IMG/VR virus record: IMGVR_UViG_3300032163_000011
Span: 1 to 64,000 of that record
Reading direction: 5' to 3' (one strand)
Source of the DNA: a virus
DNA: 64,000 nt
Position numbers and translations under genes: made by a program. The notes under the pieces are model-generated. The model worked only from the letters and a program-made list of their open reading frames with translations, did no database searches and was not told where the DNA came from. Shown piece after piece: positions 20,109 to 28,213 of the stretch; within the stretch, counting starts at the first letter, position 1; each line of letters begins with the position of its first letter.

Positions 20109-20357
20109 TTAATCCTGCGCGGTGACCTCAATCCCGGGGATGATCCCCCGCACCGTCAAAGACATCGTGGGGTTCATCACGCAACGCTCTTCCGCCAGAA
20201 CAGCCTTGATCCGCTCCGCCGCCCGATGCTCCCGAGCTATTCGGTCGGCCTGAAGCATGGCCTTCATTTCTTCCGGAAGGGGAGGAACTTTGGATACCAT
20301 CGACGGCCGCAGTTCGGTGGGGCCTTTTACCGTTTCCAACCTTTTCTTGTCAGGCAT
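20109..20357 (-). CDS. Small helical virion-operon protein
   Basis: 82 residues, charged and mostly helical in the middle (PLPEEMKAMLQADRIAREHR), ending in a beta-like tail. AAAGGAGA precedes the ATG. It sits between the fibre gene and the GxGY-repeat gene. Unknown function; could be an assembly chaperone (inference). Confidence 0.5.
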   Translation of the reverse strand: MPDKKRLETVKGPTELRPSMVSKVPPLPEEMKAMLQADRIAREHRAAERIKAVLAEERCVMNPTMSLTVRGIIPGIEVTAQD

Positions 20358-20372
20358 AGAATCTCCTTTAGT

Positions 20373-21980
20373 TTAATGCACCACGCAGACCGGATCAGGA
20401 TCAGCGCCAGTGCGGTAAAAAGCTCCTGCTGTTAAACCAGCGGCTATTGCAGCGGCATTGTTGGCATAAGCTGGTAATCCAGCAACATATAGTTGGCCTG
20501 AAAGTAACATTTGGCCAGTAGCTCTATTAATATAGATTGATGTGCCAAGATAAACATCGTTATCATCAAATCGGTTGAGAAAGAAATTAGAACCTGCATT
20601 CCCTCCAGATTCAGGCACATCATTAATACCATGTTCAAATCTACGACTGCCAGAAGTCTGATAACTGGTAAATCTATAATTTCCAGCAGCGGCATTGACC
20701 ACGAGTGAAGTATTCGTTCTAATAGTTCCATTTACATCAAATTTTGCTCCCATTGATGTAAATCCAACACCGACACTACCATTTTCATCTATTGCCAATC
20801 CGTTTGTGAAGTTTGATGAAAAATTATCAGTTGTATGTTGAAAAAGAATAAATCCGTCTGTTGAACCATTTATTGTAGAGATTATACGCCATTGTTTTCC
20901 TGAACCACCATTAAAATGATATGCTTGGGTATTAACACTTGTAACATAAATACCAGTACCTGCTATTACCCCATTTACATCTAATAAGAAGACAGTTGGT
21001 GTTTTTCCGATGCCGACGTTGCCCGCCGTATCCACCCAAACCGCTTGCGGTGAGCCATCAGAAGCCCAAAGTGCGGAGTGTTTGTGGCCGGGGTCAAGGG
21101 CTGTTCCCCAGGCGTCGTTCCCGCCCGTGCCCCCGTTGGCCACGGGCAGGATGCCGCTCACATGAGTCGTCAGCCCCACCTTGCCCCAGGCTGGTGCCGT
21201 AGAGACCCCGGCAGAGATGAGGACATTATTGACCGCCGCCGCCGCCAACTTCGCCAGGGCAGCCGTGGTGCTGGCATAGATCAAGTCACCCACGACATAA
21301 GGGACCAGCGAGTCCGGAAGGACATCGGCTTGATAGGCAAGTTTTTTCCACTGGACCTCACGAAAAACCGCGCTGACGATGGCCCAATCATCGGAAGTGC
21401 TGAAAGTCCAGTCCATGTGTGTGTCGGTGGTGTCGGTCTTGATGAGATATTGCCCGCCGTCGCCATAGGAGCCGTCATCTACGTCGTAGAGTTGGGTTCC
21501 GGTTCGTCCGGAAGGGTTCCAGGTAGTAGCCCCGGAGCCGATAGCAGCTACGATCACATCACCAGAGGCCAGACCGGTGTGCGTGGGGCCGGTCGGGTCG
21601 GGGCCGGTGCCAGAACCTATATCGGCGGTGCGTAGTTGCGTTTGATACCCCGAGGCGGCTTTATAAGACGAAGCCTCGGCGGTGAAATACACATTGTTAT
21701 CGTCGGGAATATGAATGGTAAGGGATGAACCTGTGGGTGGATTGAGCAGATACCATAACTCAACGGTAGTTTCGCCGCTGCTGGCTTGAGCATTGGTGCT
21801 GGCCTGGGTCAGGGCGACGCCGTTGTAAGTCGGGGCGCCACCGGTCCTGGCCGTCAGGCCGTCCACCACGATCCCCAGGACCAGCAAAGTTGCCCCGGCC
21901 CCGCAGGTGTAGCTCAGATCCCGGCCCGCGGCATTGGCTCCCCTGGCCAGGTTGGCTTTGGTATCGTAGGTATGGGCCAT
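20373..21980 (-). CDS. Tail fibre or appendage protein
   Basis: 535 residues. The N-terminal domain (1-210) is beta-rich; the middle carries the fibre motif GILPVANGGTG (about 281-291); the C-terminal part has pattern VGIGKTPTVFLLDVNG, as in fibre head-binding/knob regions, and ends in the widespread phage tail signature LPAYANNAAAIAAGLTAGAF. The region 20440-21000 is much AT-richer than the rest, which suggests exchange of the receptor-binding end. VQWKKLAYQADV at about 210 matches the N-terminus of the 22216-22542 protein. Confidence 0.8.
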   Translation of the reverse strand: MAHTYDTKANLARGANAAGRDLSYTCGAGATLLVLGIVVDGLTARTGGAPTYNGVALTQASTNAQASSGETTVELWYLLNPPTGSSLTIHIPDDNNVYFTAEASSYKAASGYQTQLRTADIGSGTGPDPTGPTHTGLASGDVIVAAIGSGATTWNPSGRTGTQLYDVDDGSYGDGGQYLIKTDTTDTHMDWTFSTSDDWAIVSAVFREVQWKKLAYQADVLPDSLVPYVVGDLIYASTTAALAKLAAAAVNNVLISAGVSTAPAWGKVGLTTHVSGILPVANGGTGGNDAWGTALDPGHKHSALWASDGSPQAVWVDTAGNVGIGKTPTVFLLDVNGVIAGTGIYVTSVNTQAYHFNGGSGKQWRIISTINGSTDGFILFQHTTDNFSSNFTNGLAIDENGSVGVGFTSMGAKFDVNGTIRTNTSLVVNAAAGNYRFTSYQTSGSRRFEHGINDVPESGGNAGSNFFLNRFDDNDVYLGTSIYINRATGQMLLSGQLYVAGLPAYANNAAAIAAGLTAGAFYRTGADPDPVCVVH

Positions 21981-21985
21981 AATTT

Positions 21986-22216
21986 TTAGACCCCGTATTT
22001 CACCTTGGCCTGCTCAATGGTTTCGGATAATAGTATCTCCAAAACCAAGACCACTTGAGGCAACGGCAACCTGGCTTCAGCGATGAAGGCCACAAAACGG
22101 TTATGGAGGAGGCCCATCTTATCGTCCAGGGCCTCCTCATAAAGTTTGGCCACCTTCTCCAAGGCCGCAGCCTTTTCCTGTTCGGAAGGTTGCTTACCCT
22201 TTTTGGCTACTACCAT
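21986..22216 (-). CDS. Small helical protein of the fibre cluster
   Basis: 76 residues, Lys/Glu-rich N-terminal helix, then LPLPQVVLVLEILLSETIEQAKVKYGV. Its ATG overlaps the stop of the upstream gene (TAATG), indicating translational coupling. Similar small proteins are common beside tail fibre genes; the role is unknown. Confidence 0.55.
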   Translation of the reverse strand: MVVAKKGKQPSEQEKAAALEKVAKLYEEALDDKMGLLHNRFVAFIAEARLPLPQVVLVLEILLSETIEQAKVKYGV

Positions 22217-22542
22217 TATGCAATCGCCGTGCAGCCCATGAAGGCCAGGGTGTCCACCTGAAAGGCCAACTTCCCGAGTATCGGGGTCAGAAGATTCAGG
22301 GCCGTGGCGTCCGCCACGTTGGGAATTTCCCCGTCCGGCAACAGGCCCAGAAGAGTTTGAACTTGCGCGGCGGTCAGGGCTGCGATGTTGCCCCCGGTAA
22401 TGCGGCCCACGATTCTCTGTTCGGCCACGGTTAAGGCCGCCGGGGTGTTGTCGGTGTCGGCGGCCAAGATCGTGTTGGCATCGAACAGCGCCTTCAGAAC
22501 CACATCAGCTTCATACGCTAATTTCTTCCAAGTCACGGCCAT
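22216..22542 (-). CDS. Small virion protein sharing a WKKLAY motif with the fibre
   Basis: 108 residues. The N-terminus WKKLAYEADVVLKALFD matches a segment inside the fibre protein, suggesting a common attachment or oligomerisation peptide. The middle (LTAAQVQTLLGLL) is helical. GGAG ribosome-binding site precedes the ATG. Confidence 0.55.
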   Translation of the reverse strand: MAVTWKKLAYEADVVLKALFDANTILAADTDNTPAALTVAEQRIVGRITGGNIAALTAAQVQTLLGLLPDGEIPNVADATALNLLTPILGKLAFQVDTLAFMGCTAIA

Positions 22543-22554
22543 GTTATTTCTCCT

Positions 22555-22987
22555 TTATTCTACGGCCACATAAAGGCCATTATCCGCAGCTTTGTAGCCC
22601 ACAAAACCCTCTGCCGGCGAGTCCGGCAAAGTCATGGGAACCAAGACAATCCCCTGAAACTCTAAAGGCTCGGCCCGGCTTTCCCAATGCCCGGTAGCGG
22701 CGTTGAACCGGATGATGTCGCCGTCGGTCGGGGCCGGAGCATCCACATTCAGCAGGTCGTCAAGGTTTAGTTCTCCCCCGATCCCCGGAGCCCCGGTTTC
22801 ACCTTTCGGTCCTGCCGGCCCCTGCTGTCCGACTTCTATGGCGACCGCTTCCTGCCGGGGGTGCGATTATCGCCATTTCGGTCCTTGATTCAACTACAAC
22901 AGCTTCCTGCTGCGGTGCTACGGCAACAATTTCCTCCCGGGCCTCAATCAGTACCGCCTCTGATTTAGGGGCAATAATATCGACCAC
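22555..22987 (-). CDS. Repeat/collagen-like virion protein, frameshifted
   Basis: A GTG at 22987 with GGAGG upstream begins VVDIIAPKSEAVLIE. Three related 15-17-residue repeats (IAPKSEAVLIE, VAPQQEAVVVE, IAPRQEAVAIE) can be read only if one base of the G-run at 22857-22861 is skipped. After the shift comes a short collagen-like stretch (GPAGPKGETGAPG), then LNLDDLLNVDAP and a conserved-looking end. Without the shift the frame ends soon after. Either a mutation or assembly error, or less likely a programmed slip on the C5 run. Confidence 0.6.
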
Positions 22988-22988
22988 G

Positions 22989-23354
22989 TTATGAAACCTC
23001 CACGCCGCCCGCCGCCGCCTCATCCCGGGTGACCGTGCCAAGAATTTGCACCGCCCCCTCAATGTAATTCTGGCGTAAACCGTGGGTATCGGTCAGCACC
23101 AAGTCCCAACAGGCCTGGCTATCCTGGAGTAATATGGTCTGCGTATCGGTCAGGCTGATAACGATGCTGCCGATGAGCGGGTCAATCGTGGCCTGGAAAG
23201 TGACGATCAAACTATCCCCATCTTTACCGGACCTCATTTCCGCCTTGGCAGAGTAACCGGTAAGGTCCATGGCCGCGCCCCGGCTCTTCAAATAAAACGT
23301 CTGAGAGAAGTCCCGATCCCGGTAGATGGTCAAGTCGTGGGTTGCAGGTTTCAT
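22989..23354 (-). CDS. Conserved phage beta-sandwich structural protein
   Basis: 121 residues. LTIYRDRDFSQTFYLKS, then DLTGYSAKAEMR, SIVISLTDTQT and WDLVLTDTHG follow the pattern of a small phage protein often found with fibre and upper-baseplate genes (BppU-N-like). The ATG overlaps the stop of the 23354-24631 gene by one base. Likely part of the fibre attachment complex. Confidence 0.65.
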   Translation of the reverse strand: MKPATHDLTIYRDRDFSQTFYLKSRGAAMDLTGYSAKAEMRSGKDGDSLIVTFQATIDPLIGSIVISLTDTQTILLQDSQACWDLVLTDTHGLRQNYIEGAVQILGTVTRDEAAAGGVEVS

Positions 23355-24631
23355 TAGACGAGTGCCCCCAAACTAATAATTGAAGTCATCTCTTCATCCA
23401 CCTCATTCGGCAACCCGGATTGGGTCATCACCACCTGGGGAATCCCGGATAAATACCGGAACAGCCCGGCTCCTCGCTGCCGCATGGAGATCGTCAAGGC
23501 GGAATTGGTCATGTGAGTGACTGTGCCGCCGTGGCTGCCGGTGACGAAACCCGTGCGGGCCATCCATATCGGTAGCGGCATTTGAGGTCCCTTGGGCCGG
23601 AGTAGGCCATCCAAGGCGGTCATAGAACCGGGGACCTGGGCGATAATCAAAGTACCAGGGACGGCTCCGTCAGCAATCCGGTCCACCTTCATCTTCTTTG
23701 GGCTCGTCCCGGCCAGAAACCAGGTGGAGGTCAGGGAGTTGACAAACATCCCCTCGTTCACCGGGGCCACCATCACCAAGTCTTCCATGAAAGGCAGGTA
23801 ATTCCCCCTCTTGAACCATTCATATTCGCCGGGCTCGGAGAAGTAGAGATTGCGCCCCGAGACCCCCCACATACGCCCGTGCGCCTGGCAGAAATGGGCA
23901 AAAAGAGGAGGAGGGATCACGCTCTGGGTAAGAAGGGGCCGGATGGTGGGGGCCTGGGCCGTGATTTGGTCATAACTATCCCACAGCGCCAGAAAGAGTT
24001 TTCCGCCGTCGGGATGGGTGATCCAGGGGGTCAGGTCGTCTTCCAGATTATTTAGCTGAATCCCACGGGAGAGTCCTTCCCAAGCGATCTGCGTTAAGGG
24101 TCCGTTGCCACTCTGTCGCCCATCAGAAGCCGCTCTGGTGTAGGCGAGAGAGTAACGCCCGGGGGGCAGGTCGCCCGCCACCAGGTCGATGTCCGGGGCT
24201 ACAGGAGGGTCTTGGCCCCAGGCCTCCACCTCCCCGGTGAGCAAGTTGTAAATCCCGTTCCAGTAGATGGACGAGCAGAATATCCGGTTGTTGACCTCGG
24301 CGTAGTTCATCTGGGCCCGGGGGCCGACCGAAGCCAAGGCCGTCATGGTCGTTCCCTCTACCCGATACAGAACCTCGTCCACCACCACCAGAAAGACGCT
24401 CAGGCCTTTCTCTTCGCCGGCCAGGGAATGAGGACCGGAAATAGAAATCTCTGCGGCAAATCCGCCCCGAGGCCGAACCACGCCGCCGTCCGTCACATCG
24501 GCGTTCACGATGAGGTGGGGGGTGGTGCGTCTCTCTTTGTCCAGGAAGTAAGCAGGGGCTTCCGGCAGGTTATTCATGCCGTTGATGCCGTACGCGGTGA
24601 CCGGCTTATTGGGTTTAATAGAAGCCGCCAT
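23354..24631 (-). CDS. Tail protein, probable beta-propeller nozzle/stabilisation type
   Basis: 425 residues, beta-rich with recurrent short strands and aromatic turns (for example RMWGVSGRNLYFSEPGEYEW). The N-terminus NNLPEAPAYF and DVTDGGVVRPRGGF recall podoviral tail proteins placed right after the head-tail adaptor. It overlaps the adaptor gene by 17 nt, fitting the same complex. The propeller assignment is from pattern and place only. Confidence 0.55.
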   Translation of the reverse strand: MAASIKPNKPVTAYGINGMNNLPEAPAYFLDKERRTTPHLIVNADVTDGGVVRPRGGFAAEISISGPHSLAGEEKGLSVFLVVVDEVLYRVEGTTMTALASVGPRAQMNYAEVNNRIFCSSIYWNGIYNLLTGEVEAWGQDPPVAPDIDLVAGDLPPGRYSLAYTRAASDGRQSGNGPLTQIAWEGLSRGIQLNNLEDDLTPWITHPDGGKLFLALWDSYDQITAQAPTIRPLLTQSVIPPPLFAHFCQAHGRMWGVSGRNLYFSEPGEYEWFKRGNYLPFMEDLVMVAPVNEGMFVNSLTSTWFLAGTSPKKMKVDRIADGAVPGTLIIAQVPGSMTALDGLLRPKGPQMPLPIWMARTGFVTGSHGGTVTHMTNSALTISMRQRGAGLFRYLSGIPQVVMTQSGLPNEVDEEMTSIISLGALV

Positions 24632-25310
24632 AATACCTGCCTGGACCTATGGGGTCCCGGCCACCGTGGCGCCGGGGCGGGTTATAGAGTTTAGCCAGAT
24701 AGAATTTCAGATTAGTTGTTTCCCTTGCCAACTCTCCCTGCCAATACTGGAGGGGTTGGAGGCTGCCGCCTTCCACCAGGTCGATGAGTTTCTGATAAGA
24801 CCTGACGATCACCTTGGGGATGATCACCCGGGCGTGGAACTCTGAAGGAATGAAGTTGGGTGAATCTTCCGGTTTTACCAAAACCGTAGGCTTGCGATAA
24901 TACCAGAGGTAGATGGTTTCCGTGGCCCGCGGGTAAACCCCGACCTTCAGGGTCCCGTTATCATCCCCGGCCGCCACCATGCGCACATGGTCCTGGACTT
25001 CATCGTGCGCCAGGTTCGCCCGATCCAAACAACTGAAATCCAGGGGCTTCCTCTGGTGGTCCACCCTGATATGAGCATAATTGCTGTCAGCGGCCCGGAA
25101 AATCCTCTTGTGGAAGTCCGCCGGGGCAGCGAAAAGCCAGGTGTCGTCGGTAACCGGGAAGGAAGTGGCCTGCGCAGTCTTTAGAGTAGGGAACTCAAGA
25201 TCAGCCGCCAGTTCCAAGATGGCGTTGTTGAGCCAGCCCTTGAACTTCGGGGCCAGGCTCTTATCCTGGATCTGCTGGACCAACTCGTCTTCCAATTCCT
25301 GCAAGGTCAT
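24615..25310 (-). CDS. Head-tail adaptor (P22 gp4-like)
   Basis: 231 residues. The N-terminus LQELEDELVQQIQDKSLAPKF with KGWLNNAILELAAD is characteristic of phage adaptor proteins that bind under the portal. A beta-rich middle and a Tyr/Gly/Arg-rich tail (GRYYGGFY) follow. The ATG is 7 nt after AGGGGG. It lies between head genes and the tail protein, as expected. Confidence 0.7.
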   Translation of the reverse strand: MTLQELEDELVQQIQDKSLAPKFKGWLNNAILELAADLEFPTLKTAQATSFPVTDDTWLFAAPADFHKRIFRAADSNYAHIRVDHQRKPLDFSCLDRANLAHDEVQDHVRMVAAGDDNGTLKVGVYPRATETIYLWYYRKPTVLVKPEDSPNFIPSEFHARVIIPKVIVRSYQKLIDLVEGGSLQPLQYWQGELARETTNLKFYLAKLYNPPRRHGGRDPIGPGRYYGGFY

Positions 25311-25321
25311 GGCGTGCCCCC

Positions 25322-25448
25322 TTACTTCACCTTCGTTCTGGTGGCTGCGAAGCCAGCCTCCAGGTCGTCCTTCTTGTTCTCAACCTGCAGGGCGATTCCA
25401 GTCGTCCATGGGTGCTTCTACAGCTTTGGATGAACCTGTTGTAGCCAT
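25322..25448 (-). pseudogene. Small frameshifted gene before the adaptor
   Basis: GGAGG and an ATG at 25448 open MATTGSSKAVEAPMDDW but stop after 22 codons at 25380. The next frame continues from the same place with TGIALQVENKKDDLEAGF and ends at 25322. The total of 127 nt is one base over 42 codons, so a single-base insertion near 25400 would explain it. Confidence 0.45.
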
Positions 25449-25449
25449 C

Positions 25450-26712
25450 TCAAACCTCCTTCCACCAAAGAGCGCCAGGTCCAGATGACACCCCTTCTAA
25501 ATCGTCAAAATACTGATTTACGGCTTGCTTAACCCCGGGATATTTAGGATCGGTATAGTCATGGCCGCAGATTAAGCGCCGAGTCCTGGGAGCCCAAAGT
25601 TGCAAATCCTTCATCACCATGTCGTAATCATGGTTCCCGTCGATAAAGACCATATCCACCACGGGCGGCAAGCTGTCAGAAGCCGCCGCCTCGCTGGTCA
25701 TTCTGCGGGCGTGAAGGTTGGGGAAATGCCCAACATTCTTTATGAAGTCGTCGTAGGTGTCCTTCCCGGCCAAAGATTCGTCAATGATCTGGCCTTCGTT
25801 AAAGGGATCGACAGCGTAAACCGGACCCTTACAGCCGGATAAGAGGGCATAAGTGCTCCTGCCCTTGTAGCTGCCGATTTCCACGATGGAGTCCATCTTC
25901 TGAGCCTTGTCGTAGAGCCACCGGAGTTCCGGTCGGCTCATCCAGCCTTCGATTGCGTCTGCCTTATCGACGGGACCGGCCATGAGTTCCCTGTAAAATT
26001 TGGGCATAAGCTCGTTGACCCGCCAAGCCACAAGGCGCTGCTGCAGTTCATCGAGCTTCTGGTCCAGCGGCAGCAGATAGTGGTGGAAGAAAAATCCACC
26101 GCCTTCCTTATAATTTGTCGCCAGGACCTTCCGAAGATCGACATACTTCAGGCCGTACTTGGCGATGTTCCGGCTGAGAAGGTAGTCGTCAATGAGGTGG
26201 GGGGCGGTAACGACACCGCCCACCAGTTCCGCCACCGATGGCTGGATGTTGGCAATCGCTTCAACCGGCGTGAGATCGTCAGGCGGTTTCCAGAGGTCGA
26301 TGCACAGATCGCTGGCTATGGCCAGCCAGTTGCCCGAACTGATGTGGCGCCCGTCTCGACGGAAGAACCGGTCGGACCTCCACCTGGCGGGAGCGAAGTC
26401 CGACCCGAAGTGAGCCACGGTGTCCCGGTCCAGGATCGAAGTCAGGTCCGGGGTGTCCGGGTGGACGAGGGCATCGGAGTCGATGTAGATGTTCCAGTCG
26501 TTCTCCATCTGCTGGGCCAGTTCGTAGATTTGCAGCTTCTCAAAGGTCACCGGCCACTCGGGAAACTTCCTCTCGCTGATGACATGGAAATCAGCATCAA
26601 TCTTGCAGGCGTAGGCCTTCAAGAGAGGGTAGGTGAGCGCCGTCATCTCAGGCGAGTACCCGTCCACGTTCAGGGTAAAGACGGTCTTCTTGACTCTTTT
26701 CTGCCAAGCCAT
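25450..26712 (-). CDS. Glycosyltransferase-methyltransferase fusion
   Basis: 420 residues in two domains. Residues 1-260 look like a GT-A glycosyltransferase: TLNVDGYSPEMTALTYPLLKAY at the start and IYIDSDALVHP with a DxD-type metal motif near 77. Residues 270-420 are a class I SAM methyltransferase of the Methyltransf_24 type: VEIGSYKGRSTYALL (glycine-loop motif), VYAVDPF, then DMVFIDGNHDYDMVMKDL and a final GHDYTDP. It lies among head genes, so it may modify a capsid or tail protein or host glycan. Substrates unknown. Confidence 0.78.
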   Translation of the reverse strand: MAWQKRVKKTVFTLNVDGYSPEMTALTYPLLKAYACKIDADFHVISERKFPEWPVTFEKLQIYELAQQMENDWNIYIDSDALVHPDTPDLTSILDRDTVAHFGSDFAPARWRSDRFFRRDGRHISSGNWLAIASDLCIDLWKPPDDLTPVEAIANIQPSVAELVGGVVTAPHLIDDYLLSRNIAKYGLKYVDLRKVLATNYKEGGGFFFHHYLLPLDQKLDELQQRLVAWRVNELMPKFYRELMAGPVDKADAIEGWMSRPELRWLYDKAQKMDSIVEIGSYKGRSTYALLSGCKGPVYAVDPFNEGQIIDESLAGKDTYDDFIKNVGHFPNLHARRMTSEAAASDSLPPVVDMVFIDGNHDYDMVMKDLQLWAPRTRRLICGHDYTDPKYPGVKQAVNQYFDDLEGVSSGPGALWWKEV

Positions 26713-26719
26713 CGGATAT

Positions 26720-26884
26720 TCATCCTTTCTGATCGCCGCGCCCCCTATCGAAGATAGGAGGCGGCTTCTCCAGGTCTGCCCCGCACTTGGGGCAATACCT
26801 GTCGCCTTGCTTATAAATCCGAGGGTCGGGCCTGAAAATCAACCCGCACTTCGGATTCGGGCAATGGACGATAAAATCAGTCAT
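26720..26884 (-). CDS. 54-aa zinc-ribbon protein
   Basis: ATG at 26884, 3 nt after the upstream stop and with no clear Shine-Dalgarno, so probably coupled. Two knuckles, CPNPKCG near residue 8 and CPKCG near residue 32, give a rubredoxin-like four-Cys site. The tail is Pro/Arg/Gly-rich. Function unknown. Confidence 0.65.
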   Translation of the reverse strand: MTDFIVHCPNPKCGLIFRPDPRIYKQGDRYCPKCGADLEKPPPIFDRGRGDQKG

Positions 26885-26887
26885 AGC

Positions 26888-27481
26888 TTAGACCGTGACC
26901 GTATTCTCGCTCAGGGTCGTCTCTTTGGGTTTGGCCGCGGGCCGGCCACCGGCCTTCCCGTGCTTCCCCTTCTGAGCCGCCTTCTTGTTGGCCGCCATGG
27001 TGGAGGGCTTATTGATGACCCCCTTGATGTGCGGCGGGGTCTTCTGGCCCGCCTCTGCCGCCACGGCCTCCAGCCTTTTATTCAGGCCAGCCATGGCAAT
27101 CATCAGAAGCGGGGCGTTCTGTAAACACTCAACGAGATCATCCGGCTTTTCCACGAAACTGCCATCCTCGAAGCAGGGGTAGCCGTTGCTGTCGAACATG
27201 ATCTTCGACAGGGGTTTATCTTCATCCAGGTGGCGGTTCCGAAACCAGTTCAAGGCTCGGTCTCGAATCGGCCTCATGTCGGGGGTGCAGAGGATTTCGT
27301 TGATCTCGTCTTCGCTGCTGAAGGGCAGGCCGGTGATGTTAATGAAGGCCCCGTTGGTCAGGAGGGCGACATGGCCGCCCCGCTGGATCTCCTTGCCGGC
27401 CTCGTTCTGCTTGCCCACCACGACCCAACTCTGCTCCACTTCGAGCAGACCAAAAGCCTTCGTACCGAGAATCTGTCCCAT
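26888..27481 (-). CDS. Head-cluster protein with a basic tail
   Basis: 197 residues. The first 140 form a mixed fold (FGLLEVEQSWVVVGKQ, then NALNWFRNRHLDEDKP-like helix). The last 50 are Lys/Ala/Gly-rich and disordered (KKAAQKGKHGKAGGR), suiting DNA or capsid contact. AAAGGAAAG precedes the ATG, with a hairpin just upstream. Unknown role. Confidence 0.5.
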   Translation of the reverse strand: MGQILGTKAFGLLEVEQSWVVVGKQNEAGKEIQRGGHVALLTNGAFINITGLPFSSEDEINEILCTPDMRPIRDRALNWFRNRHLDEDKPLSKIMFDSNGYPCFEDGSFVEKPDDLVECLQNAPLLMIAMAGLNKRLEAVAAEAGQKTPPHIKGVINKPSTMAANKKAAQKGKHGKAGGRPAAKPKETTLSENTVTV

Positions 27482-27511
27482 GGTGTAACTTTCCTTTCTT
27501 TAATGAGATGT

Positions 27512-27537
27512 CACGCTCCACCTTGCGATGGAGCGTG
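27512..27537. other. Strong hairpin upstream of the 26888-27481 gene
   Basis: CACGCTCCA and TGGAGCGTG form a perfect 9-bp stem with an 8-nt loop. Leftward there is no T-run, so it is not a terminator for the operon; rightward it is followed by GTTTT. It probably acts in the mRNA as a 5' stabiliser or processing site (inference). Confidence 0.6.
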
Positions 27538-27540
27538 GTT

Positions 27541-28146
27541 TTACTCGCCGATAACCATCAGGTCGAGAGTCGTAGCCCCCGGGGCCACGCTCCCGAGTTC
27601 CACCAGTTGCGCCGCCGCTCCGGTGCCCCCGGTGACGGCGTGGGTATGGTTGGCCAGGGCTTCCATCGTCACGACCTTATTGGCCAAGTTGCCGGTGGGT
27701 GCAGCCACATCCACGACAAGATTACTGACCACGTTCGCTGCTACCGTGCCGTCGTGTAGATTGGCAGACGGGGCGGCGATGGTCAACGCAGCCGCCGCCA
27801 CATTCCCCGTGGGGGTGCCGGCAGAGGCCGCGACAATCCCCACCGCCCCGGCGTCGGCGGCTACCTGGTAAATCCGAATGGTGCCGAACGGGGCCAAGGT
27901 ACGCACCGTCTTATCGTATTTATAGACGTACCCGGTCCCAGGGGCGGGGGTGACGAGGATTCGCTTGATCGCTTTTTTGAAGGCCCCCAACTGGCCCATG
28001 TTGGGCAGGGGGACGCCGTAGGTCGGATAGAGCAAGCTGGCGGGCCATGAGATGCTTGGAAAACTCACCAGCGGCATCCCGGGGGGGTTATAGGAATCCC
28101 CCGCGGCCAGCGTTACGGTGACATTGGCTTGAAGAATGTCAGGCAT
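27541..28146 (-). CDS. Head-associated structural protein
   Basis: 201 residues, Ala/Val/Gly/Thr-rich, beta-like. N-terminus MPDILQANVTVTLAAGDSY; the centre (AAPSANLHDGTVAANVVSN) is repeat-like and the C-terminus ends in a conserved-looking strand (TTLDLMVIG). It lies two genes after the capsid. A decoration or head-closure role is possible but unproven. Confidence 0.5.
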   Translation of the reverse strand: MPDILQANVTVTLAAGDSYNPPGMPLVSFPSISWPASLLYPTYGVPLPNMGQLGAFKKAIKRILVTPAPGTGYVYKYDKTVRTLAPFGTIRIYQVAADAGAVGIVAASAGTPTGNVAAAALTIAAPSANLHDGTVAANVVSNLVVDVAAPTGNLANKVVTMEALANHTHAVTGGTGAAAQLVELGSVAPGATTLDLMVIGE

Positions 28147-28164
28147 AGTTATTTCTCCCGCAGA

Positions 28165-28190
28165 GGGGTCCCGGCTTATCCCAGGACCCC
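28165..28190. other. Hairpin in the leader of the 27541-28146 gene
   Basis: GGGGTCC and GGACCCC pair across a 12-nt loop directly before the GGGAG ribosome-binding site. The T-run (TTTT) lies on the rightward side only, so it would stop antisense rather than operon transcription. Confidence 0.55.
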
Positions 28191-28213
28191 TTTTATCTCA
28201 GTTGAGCCCGGTG

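Noticed and set aside
27512-28190. The two head-region hairpins as operon terminators
   Set aside because: Their T-runs are on the wrong side for leftward transcription.
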